From: a virus
Virus record (IMG/VR): IMGVR_UViG_3300037264_003745
Coordinates: 1 to 58,313 of that record
Length of the DNA stretch: 58,313 nucleotides
Reading direction: 5' to 3' (one strand)
The position numbers and the translations under genes are program-made. The notes beneath the pieces were generated by a model. It did not search any database, was not told the origin of the DNA, and was given only the letters and a program-made list of their open reading frames with translations. The first letter of the stretch is position 1; each line of letters begins with the position of its first letter. Below, piece by piece: positions 24,394 to 33,200 of this stretch.

Positions 24394-25191
24394 ATGGCCG
24401 TGACTACGCCTGCATCCGCACAGGCCGACGCGCTCCGAAAGCTCGTCCCTGGCGGTGCCGTGATCACCCCTCCTGGAGGTGGAACTCCGCAACTACCGGG
24501 CGAGGCCCTCTCCCACCTGGGCGGCCCCCGGTCGAGGCTGGCCGCGCAGACTCCGCCGGCTCCCACCTCCGGCCCCGCTGTTCCTCTCCCGCCAGTCACC
24601 ACCTCGACCCCCATGGACCCCTCGCAGGCCGCAGCGACCGCCGGCTGGCAGACGTACGGGAACGAGCTGCAAGCGGGGACCGCGGCGGAGACGCAGCGAG
24701 AGCTCCAGCGGAATCGCGATGAGATCAGCGTGGGCATGCAGGCGGAGGGTGAGGCCGCGATCGGACGTGGAGCCGACCCGTCCCTCTTCCGCAGTCGCGC
24801 TCTCGAGAGCGGGAAGCGCGGAACGCTCGAGCTTCAAGGCAGGCTCGCCGACGTCTCGCTCAACAAGAGGGCGGACGCGCTTCGTGGATTCACGGATGCG
24901 GCTGGAGCCGGCGCGGCGGAGAGACGCCAGCTCCATCTCGGCACGATGGCAGCGCGGCTCGGTGAGCAGCGCGCGGCACTCGACGCTTCGGAGCTCCAGG
25001 CGCGGTTGAACGAGGCTCCGTACAGAAGGCTGTCGGAGCTGATGGGCAGTGGCGGCGGCGGAGGCGGTGGTGGTGGTGGTGGTGGTGGTGGTCGCAGAGG
25101 CGGCGGCGGGCGTAGCTCCGGCGCAGTCCTCAGCGGCGGTGGACTCGGCGGATCCTCGGGGTCCGGCGGGTTTGGGTCGCTCGGCGGCTGA
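24394..25191 (+). CDS. Putative internal virion protein with poly-Gly tail
   Basis: The protein has 265 residues. The N-terminus is Pro/Ala-rich. The middle (about 85-210) is a long amphipathic helix region with RNRDEISVGMQAEGEAAIGR and ERRQLHLGTMAARLGEQRA. The end is a Gly-rich run encoded by GGC/GGT repeats (25048-25100). Helical, Ala-rich proteins between nozzle and giant genes in podoviruses are often ejected internal proteins. The GGN repeats are prone to length change by slippage. Confidence 0.55.
   Translation: MAVTTPASAQADALRKLVPGGAVITPPGGGTPQLPGEALSHLGGPRSRLAAQTPPAPTSGPAVPLPPVTTSTPMDPSQAAATAGWQTYGNELQAGTAAETQRELQRNRDEISVGMQAEGEAAIGRGADPSLFRSRALESGKRGTLELQGRLADVSLNKRADALRGFTDAAGAGAAERRQLHLGTMAARLGEQRAALDASELQARLNEAPYRRLSELMGSGGGGGGGGGGGGGGRRGGGGRSSGAVLSGGGLGGSSGSGGFGSLGG
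25048..25100 (+). repeat. GGN repeat encoding a poly-Gly tail
   Basis: GGC/GGT tandem codons encode a long Gly run in the internal virion protein gene at 24394-25191. Confidence 0.85.
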
Positions 25192-25251
25192 AGAGGCGGA
25201 GCGGGCGGTAGCGGTCTAGCGTAGCGTCGGGAAAGAGAACGGAGAAGACAA

Positions 25252-25644
25252 ATGCCCAGGCCAGCGCCGGGACTGCACACCAACTCGACGATCGACAGCG
25301 GCGGGGGGTTAACCACGACTCTCCCGCGCACGGGCGTCGACATCGGCCCGACCCCTGACTTTTGGGCCGACAGGAAGAAGATGGATCGGTACCAGGATCA
25401 GCGGCGGGATGAAGAGGACGATCGGCAGTCGAGATCAGGGGTGCAGGAAGAGGCGATGGCTGCACCGTCTCAGCCCGTGCTGGGACAGAAGGCTCCGGTG
25501 GATGACGACGGTAAGGAAGACTGGTACGGCAAATGGATGCAAATCGGCGGCGGTCCGGGGGGCTGGGTGGCGGCGGATGCAGGGGACACCGGGGCTGTTT
25601 GGCGAGGTCGACGAAGTCGACGGCCGCAGCGGGGGGGCAAGTAG
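25252..25644 (+). CDS. Hypothetical virion-region protein
   Basis: The protein has 130 residues. Polar and Gly/Asp-rich, it is probably disordered at both ends, with a charged helix in the middle (RKKMDRYQDQRRDEEDDRQS) and a Trp-rich patch (DWYGKWMQIGGG). A GGAGAAGAC leader precedes the ATG. Its stop directly abuts the next start. No family recognised; likely co-assembled with internal virion proteins. Confidence 0.55.
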   Translation: MPRPAPGLHTNSTIDSGGGLTTTLPRTGVDIGPTPDFWADRKKMDRYQDQRRDEEDDRQSRSGVQEEAMAAPSQPVLGQKAPVDDDGKEDWYGKWMQIGGGPGGWVAADAGDTGAVWRGRRSRRPQRGGK

Positions 25645-26073
25645 ATGGACTCACGAACCGCTCTTCGATCCGCCAACCGCGGCGCTCGCACTGACAACGG
25701 GGCACCGACCGCGCCGTCGGTCTCCTACCCCGCCGCTCAGACCTTTGCCATGTCGGGACCGTCTGCCCTGCCGGGATCGACGCTACGACAGTTCGACGGC
25801 ATCATGTCGCCGCGCCGCAACGGGGAAGAGTTCGGCGGCGAGGAGAAATACCAAGAGGCGGTGGCCGCTGACCGTGCCAGCAGAGGAGGCGGGGGCGGCA
25901 AAGGCAAAGGCGGCGGAGCGGCCTCCGACCAAGCCGCAGCACTCACACCGCGAGAAGCGGCATACGAAGGAGGCGGATTCGATCGGGTCAAGCAGGAGGA
26001 AGGCTGGTACGACAAGCCCGAGTGGGAGCGCACGCAGATCCTGTCTGATCTGACGGAGACTCCGCGTGCGTAA
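25645..26073 (+). CDS. Hypothetical virion-region protein
   Basis: The protein has 142 residues. The ATG follows the previous TAG with no gap. The Ser/Ala/Gly-rich sequence contains FDGIMSPRRNGEEFGGEEKY and a Gly/Lys linker. It ends with a charged helix rich in Trp/Glu (QEEGWYDKPEWERTQ) that resembles short helical docking motifs. It overlaps the next gene by 8 bases. Function unknown. Confidence 0.55.
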   Translation: MDSRTALRSANRGARTDNGAPTAPSVSYPAAQTFAMSGPSALPGSTLRQFDGIMSPRRNGEEFGGEEKYQEAVAADRASRGGGGGKGKGGGAASDQAAALTPREAAYEGGGFDRVKQEEGWYDKPEWERTQILSDLTETPRA

Positions 26074-27244
26074 CGAGCCCGGACTCGCGCCGCTCGATCC
26101 GCTGGCTTCTCTCAGCGGTCTTGCCCGGCGTAGTCTCGATGCCTATCTCCGGGCGGATCTCCAGAACCGCCATGAGGCTCTCAACGAAACCGAGCCGATC
26201 TCCAGCATGGTTCGCAACCTCGCCACCCTGGGACAGGAACAAGCTCCCGAGAGGAGCAGGCTGGCTCGAGTGCTGGGGGATGTGGCGGGCCTTGCCGGTC
26301 ATGTCGCCGATGCTCCGGCACCGATAGGGCGATTCGTCAGAGGTTTGCCGGGACGAGCGGCCGGCGGAGTGCTGTCAGGACTCGGCGCGGCGTCGGCCTA
26401 TGCCCTCGAAGATCCGAATCCGACGGCGGTCCCGTCGCCCGCTCAGCCCTCCGTCGCTCCGACCGCAGCGACCGTACCTCCGCGCCAGTTCGGTTTTTCC
26501 CCTCTCCACTACCCCGGTCAGGCTCCGACCTATCCGGGTCTGGGCGCGGACACGCCCGCGGAGCCGCAGTATCCTGGGCTGGGCACGAAGACAGACGAGC
26601 CCTACCAAGCTCCGCAGACCGGAGCCTCTCGACTCCGCGCCCTCCGTCTCCCCGACGGCCGCGTCATCTTCACGAACAGAGACGAGTACGGCGGTGAGGA
26701 GTTCACCACCAAGGAGGGCGGACAGCTCGTCCGCGCTCAGCAGCGCCAAGAGAATCCCTCCCGCGAAGCACTCACCGGGATGCTGCGCGCGTCCATGCGT
26801 GCGACGGAGAGAGAAGCCTCCGAGCCGCCTCCAGAGGGTCGGATGGTGGGGGGCGAAGCTCCCGAGACGGGGGCGGGCTTCTCCGCGATCGAAGGCACGA
26901 CTCAGATGCGGAACCAAGTCGGGCTGGAGGACGCGATGGGAGCGCTCGCCCTCGCCAGGATCGAGCAGGACACCGCGCGTGCTCTACTCACGCCCGATGC
27001 TCTCGCCGCCACCAACGATCCGAACATCCGTGCGATGCGCTGGATCTCCAAGAACATCCAGCCGAAGATCGACGCAGCCAACGCACAGGCGGCGGCCGAG
27101 AAAGCACACATCCTCGCCACCGTCCCTGATCCGAAGGAGCAGGCACGACAGATCGACGAAGTCGAGGCAGACGCAGCCGCTCGGATCGACGCCCTGGGCG
27201 TAGTCGCCTCCTCGGGCTCGAGGCAGCGACTGCCCGGAACGTAG
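26066..27244 (+). CDS. Putative internal virion protein
   Basis: The protein has 392 residues from GTG 26066. An N-terminal helical block leads to a hydrophobic/Gly-rich segment (about 75-115, LAGHVADAPAPIGRFVRGLP) that could insert in membranes. Next comes a Pro-rich repeat zone with YPGLGADTPAEPQYPGLGTK, then a C-terminal helical domain (about 270-390). Its place directly before the giant gene suggests it is ejected with it. The YPGLG repeats are noteworthy. No enzyme motif seen. Confidence 0.55.
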   Translation: MRNEPGLAPLDPLASLSGLARRSLDAYLRADLQNRHEALNETEPISSMVRNLATLGQEQAPERSRLARVLGDVAGLAGHVADAPAPIGRFVRGLPGRAAGGVLSGLGAASAYALEDPNPTAVPSPAQPSVAPTAATVPPRQFGFSPLHYPGQAPTYPGLGADTPAEPQYPGLGTKTDEPYQAPQTGASRLRALRLPDGRVIFTNRDEYGGEEFTTKEGGQLVRAQQRQENPSREALTGMLRASMRATEREASEPPPEGRMVGGEAPETGAGFSAIEGTTQMRNQVGLEDAMGALALARIEQDTARALLTPDALAATNDPNIRAMRWISKNIQPKIDAANAQAAAEKAHILATVPDPKEQARQIDEVEADAAARIDALGVVASSGSRQRLPGT

Positions 27245-27255
27245 GGAGCGGTGGG

Positions 27256-30200
27256 GTGAGCAGCTCCATCACGCATCTCGAGCGTCTCCGAAGACTCCGG
27301 CTCCTCCGTGATCAGGCTGATGATTCGAGGGACAGCGAGTTCGCGCCGCTCGACGCCATCGTCAACCCCGTCGACGATCCCAGGCTGAGCCCGGACTTCG
27401 CAGCCGCGATCCGCTCCGAGCCCGAGCCCGAGCCCGAGCCCGACAGCCCTGGCGCTCTCCGCACCGGCTGGTCCTACGCCACGTCGCCCATCCGCGCCCT
27501 GATGGGCTACACCGGCACGATCCTTCCCCAGGTCATACGCCAGTTCGACCCCGAGGCATACGGGCGTGCCGCGGAGGAGCTCAAGCAGCGGGAGAAGATC
27601 GGCCCGGAGTTCGCGCGGGGGGCTGAGGAGCTGCCGGCGACCGGCGACGTGCTGGCGCAGTACGTCCCGGATGAGGCGAGGGAGAGTCTTCTCGGCCGGA
27701 CAGTCGGCCCGGTCGCGCGCCTCGGCGCGAACATCCTCGGTGATCCGACCTCCTATATCGGTTGGGGTCTGCTCCCGAGGCTCGCCGCGGCGGGGAGAGC
27801 AGGTCGGGCGCTCGAGGGGCTCGAAGCGCTGGGGAGAGTCGGGGCGGTGAAGGAAGCTGCGAGGGCCGCTCTCGCATCCTCCACGATGGCGGGCCATCTC
27901 CGCGGCGTAGGCAAGCTCGGCCTCTCCCTCCCCATCTCCCCGTTCGCAGGGCTCGCCTACGCACCGGAGCTCGTCGAGGGTGTCGCTGGGCAGGCGAAGG
28001 AGTCGGTCGAGGCGGTGGAGGCAGGGAGGTACGAGGAAGCAGCGTCGAGCGGAGTCGGCGCGATGCTGATGGGCGGGCTCGGAGTGCTCGTCACGCGTGG
28101 TGTCATCTCCGAGTCACGGGCGGTGGACGTCGCCAAGCGGGCGGTAGACGAGCAGCTCGGGCTGACGGCGAAGGCGAAGGCGGAGGCGGATGCGAGGACG
28201 TCCGGCGGGGGAGGCGCGGAAGGCGGAATGGTCTCCCCGCGACAGCAGATTGAAGGGCTGAGGCAGGAGCCGCAGCCGACGGACGTCGAGGGCTTCGAGG
28301 GTGTCGAGGGCGAGGGATTTGCCGAGGCCCCGGCGGGGATGGCAGCCCCCACCGCCCCCACCGCCCCCACTGTCCGCGCCGAGGCCCCGCCGCAGGCCAC
28401 TCAGACCGCTCCGATCGCTCCGATCGTAGGTCCGGTCGCGGCTCCCCCGGACGTCCCCGTGCCCCTGCCGACCCTGCCGGAGGCGCTCGAGCAGCTCCTA
28501 CAGGACAAGGCGAAGTCCGGTGCCCTCCTCACCTCCTCAGAAGTTGAGTCTCTCGGACTCATATCAAAGACGAAGCGGAAGACTGCCGAGGAGAAGCTGA
28601 AGAAGCTCGGGGTGTGGGACAGGCTGGAGTACGTCCCTGGTCTTGGGTACAAGGTGAAGGCCGGGGGGCAGCCGGCTCCGCCCGTCTCCCCCACAGCCGC
28701 GCCCGACGCGCCCGACGCACCCGTCGACGCTGCCGTGCCGCGCGACACCGCCGCTCCCTCTGCGCGACCGCCGGCCGCACCCGCCCCGGCCGCTGATGGA
28801 GTCCGTCCCTCCTGGTTCCAGGAGGTTCGAGACGCTGACGCTGAGCCTGCCGAGTCCGTCTCCGCCCCCGTCTCCGCCCCCGCTCCCGCTCCCGCTCCCG
28901 CTCCCGCTCCCGCCCCCGCCGTCATCACCCGCGCCGAGATCCGCCGTCAGCTCGCCGACCCCGCTCTCCGCGCCCAGGCCGACGACGCTCTCCGCACCAT
29001 CTCCAGCGAGACCGGCGTCCCTCTCCATCTCCTCACCCCCGTTCACGTCCAGGCGGTCTTCCCAGGCGACGCCAACTCCGCCACCCGAGCCGTGCTCAAC
29101 CAGCTCGTCAGCCCCGGTCGCGAGGCTCGAGGCACGCGGCCTCCTCCGCCCGAACCCTCCGCCCCCTCCGCCTCTCTCACGCTCGACGCACTCGCCGCAC
29201 GCCAGCACGAGCCCGGAGCGCGCGCGCGCATGGAGGAGATCGCCGCCGCACCGGATCGGCCGGAAGCCGCGGCGATCGAGCCCACCCCCATCCCCCGCGC
29301 CATCCGCACGCCGGCCGAGCTCACAACCGCCCGAGCCGAGCTCCTCGAGATCCGAGACTTCGTCGCATCCGACCCCGAGCGCTGGGGACCGGCGCTCGCC
29401 GATCGCGACATCGAGCTCACGACCGCAGTCGAAGACGCCCTCCGCCGCGGTGTCGGTCCTCCGATGCCGGAGTTGCGGCGGGCGGAGAGGATGGAGGAGC
29501 TGAAGCCCGAGCCGCCCGAGCCGCGGGAGATGATCTACGAGAGCCTCCCGGCCGGGCGTCCGCGCGTCCCCGCGCCCGGTGCCGAGCGCCTGGAGCGATT
29601 GGCGCTCGCGCGGCCCGCACCCACACCCTTGACCGCCGAAGAGACCGCACGCGCCTCCGACCTGCATGAGGCGACGAGGCAGAAGTGGGCGCGGGACATG
29701 CGGGAGGGGCGGAGAAGCACCCCCGCCCCCACATCGCCAGTCACGAGAGGTCCGGTCGCGGTCGAAGCCGATATCGCAGCGGGGACCGGGCCGCTCGAGT
29801 GGATGCGAGCGTTCCTCGTCGACGAGCCAGCTACGAGCCGCATCATGCAGAAGGGGACCACGAATGGCGTTACCAGCAAAGCTGCCTACCTCGCTCCCCC
29901 TGTCTACCGCTACCAGAAGGCAGCCTTCCGCGCCGGGGCCGAGCTTTTCCTGGGCAAGTCCCGCGGCTTGGACCCAGGCCAAGGTGTGAGGCTCGCCGAC
30001 CCAACCGTCACAGTGGCTGAGCTCCACTTGGTGATGTCCGCGGCCGAGCGCAACCCCGAGATGTTTGGCGGTCGACCCCGCAACATCCGTGAGCTCGATC
30101 CGAAGCAGATGGCGGTTGCGGCTCCGCGCCTCGTCGGCACGACACGGCCGGAAGAGATCGAGATGGCAGACTGGAGCAAGGGGGGATTCCTCTACGATTC

Positions 30201-33200
30201 TCGCTCCCCCGCCGGACGCATCCAGCGACAGATCCGCAGGACCGACACCTACAGGGGACTGCCCGGAGCCGAGCAGCTTCTACAGGATAAGCTGACAGAC
30301 TGGCTCGAAGGTCTCGGTCGAGACGACGCTCTCCACCGCGCCTCCGGCGAGGCTCGCGCCGAGGTCGCGTCGCGGAAGGGTGAAGCGAAAGCAGCCGCGC
30401 TCGATGCCGCGGGAAAGACCGAAGAAGCCGCGGCCCTCCGCCAGAAGACGCTGACGGATGTCGACGCCATCTTCAGACGCGCCGAGGCCAGTGAGAAAAA
30501 CGCGCAGAATATCCGCCGTCTCCTCCTCGAGGAGCCCCCTCCGAAGCCGGTGGAGATCGAGAAACTTCTCCGCAAACATCTCGGCGACCGCTTCAAGGAC
30601 TTCCTCAAGGTCAAGGCTCCGGGCGGCAAGAACACATCGTTCATAGATGACGTGATCGCGAACGGGGAGGCCGCACGTCTCGACAAGAGCCTGCACGGCC
30701 GCAGCGCTGTCTCCGACGAGGGAGTCCTCCGTGTCGCCGCGCTGGACGCGGGGCAGCACGCTCTCATCGAGCCTGCCGCCGCATCCGTCGAACCCGCCAA
30801 ACCCGCTCCCCGCCCGGTCCCGCGTTATGCTGTCGACATCCCCACCCGCCCCGAGGGTCTCTCCACAGCCGATTGGACGCGCCACGTCACCTCCGACAGT
30901 GGTCGCGATCTTCTCCACCGCATCCTTGGCTCCGTCTCGCGTCTGCGCTGGGAGGCGGAGGCCAGCAAGGGGCAGCTCAACTCCCAGCACATCATCGACC
31001 TTCGCCGGATCGCATCGGACCTCGGCATCTCGGAAGGTAACAAGAAGAGCGCGAGCAAGATCGCTGACGGGATCGCCAACAAGCTCGAGCGCGAGCTTCC
31101 CTCGCCCTCCGCCTCCGCTTTCCTCACCGACGAGCTCGTCGCCGAACGAGGCTCGGTGTGGAGACAGGCCGTAGAGCGCTCCTCGGTCGATCCCACCACC
31201 AACGCTCGAGTCGTGGACTTCGAGGGCGACGCCGCGGATCTCGTCCAGCCCCTCCACTCCGTCCTCAGCTCGGACTACGTCGCCGCTGTCTCCCGCGTCA
31301 TCTCCGACGCAGCTCGCCTCACCAAGCTCCCCTCGAGCCTCGGCGGCTTCATGTCGTCCCCGGCGCTCGAGGGCGTCCGTCTCGATGACGGCGTCTACAT
31401 CAACTCTCTTCACAGCCGTCACCGGGCGCTCTCCGAAGTGCCTGCCGGGCTCGAGGGAGAAGCACGCGCGGATGCGCTCAACTACCTCACAGCCCGTTCC
31501 ACCGTCGATCTCATCCTCCACGAGATCACGCACAAGTCTCTCAACCTCGCTCGTCACGTCGCAGAGACCGCTGACGTAGCGTTCTCACGCGCGTACTCGG
31601 ACGTCATACGCACGGTGTCGCCGATCTACGGCGACCTCGTCCGCCGCGTGCAGGACACACTCTCGCCGCTCTCTGCCCAGCTCGATGAGGTGTACCCGTC
31701 CTATCGCACTGCGTTCGAGCGTTACAAGGAAGGAGCTGAACGTGTCAAGTCCGGTCCCGGTCCCGGTCCCGTCTCCGCCGTCTCCGTCCCCACAGGATCT
31801 CGTGCTCGGACAGATCAAGCAGTCCATCCGCCCGGTCAACCCGGATCCACGGGAGATCGAGCAGGCGCTTCTCATGGCGTTCCGCCTGGGGTACGACCCA
31901 TCCGACCTATACCTCCGGGCGATCCAGGCGCGGCCGCAGGAGTTCGATCCGGCACCGGGGATAGGGGAGGTGCTGACGCCGGAGGTGCTGGAGTACCTGA
32001 GCACCTGGGACGAGAGGTCGAACGCGGGCGAGTAGCATCTCCCTCAGCCGCCGCTACGCTCACGGATTCGAGCGTCACCCTCGGATCGGCCAAGCACGCG
32101 CAGGAAGTCGAAGACCACTTCGCACGCTTCTTCGCCTCCGAAACCGCACGCTACTCCGGCCACCCAGAGGCCGCGGATCGCTACCTCAAACAGCTCGAGG
32201 CCGTCCGCGCTCTCCCGCCCGACGTGCAGGCCCGGATGAAAGCGGCCGGCCCCCGACGCCCATTCGACATCGGCTACAACGTCACCAAGATCCACCCCGA
32301 CGCCATGTCGGACGAGCAGCGGATGGTGGTGGCGATGGCGGTCAAGATGCGGGAGGCCATCCAGAGGGTCGGAGGTGATCCCGCCTCCCGAGCCGTCCCC
32401 TACACGCGCGAGCGCTTGCGCGAGGACATGAAGGTCGTCCTCGGCACTCACACGCCGGAGGAGTTCGTCGACATGGCGGCGGTGGCGAGGACGATCCAGA
32501 CCCCTGCTGATCTCGCGCTCCTCAAGACGGTCGCCGTGACGTTCTCGGCCAAGGTGGACGAGTACCGAACGCGACTCGTGGCTGCGGAGAGAGACCTCGC
32601 TACAGCCAAGAAGTCCGGCGACACGGTCGCGGAGAGCGAAGCCCGCTCGAACGTCACGGTGACGAACGATCTGCTCGCTCAAGCCGTCCTCCGCAGTGAA
32701 CACGCGATCTTCACGCTTCTCCCGCACACCACGCGCGTCGCACGGATGCTGCAAGCTCTCAACCAGACGTTCGCACCGCTCACCGCTGAAGAGACTTTCC
32801 GCTCTCGATTCATGGGAGCGCTGTCGAACTCCCATGTCAAGAAGCCGAAGGCCGAAGAGTTCTACGAGATGTTCATGGATCAGCGGAAGCTCGGACCGGC
32901 CGCGAATTGGTCTGAGTTCATCACCGCATTCCGAAAGGCGACCAAGCCGAGCTACTTCAACCGCTTCATCGAGTTCTGGAAGGCCGGTCTCCTCGGCATC
33001 CCAACGCAGATCGTCAACGTCACTAGCACCGGTGGATTCCTCGCACTCCGCAACCTCGAGCACGCTGTCTCTATTCCCGCGAACATCGCCTTCACCAGTC
33101 TGCGGGGGCGCTCCCAGGAGCGCTTCATCAGCGAGGCCGCAGCTCGCATGAAGTCGACGCGGATGGGACTGCGAGAGGCGTGGGACGGGCTCAAGCTGGA

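Noticed and set aside
28564-30027. Leftward frame of 487 codons
   Set aside because: Antisense shadow of the giant virion gene, extremely Gly/Arg-rich.
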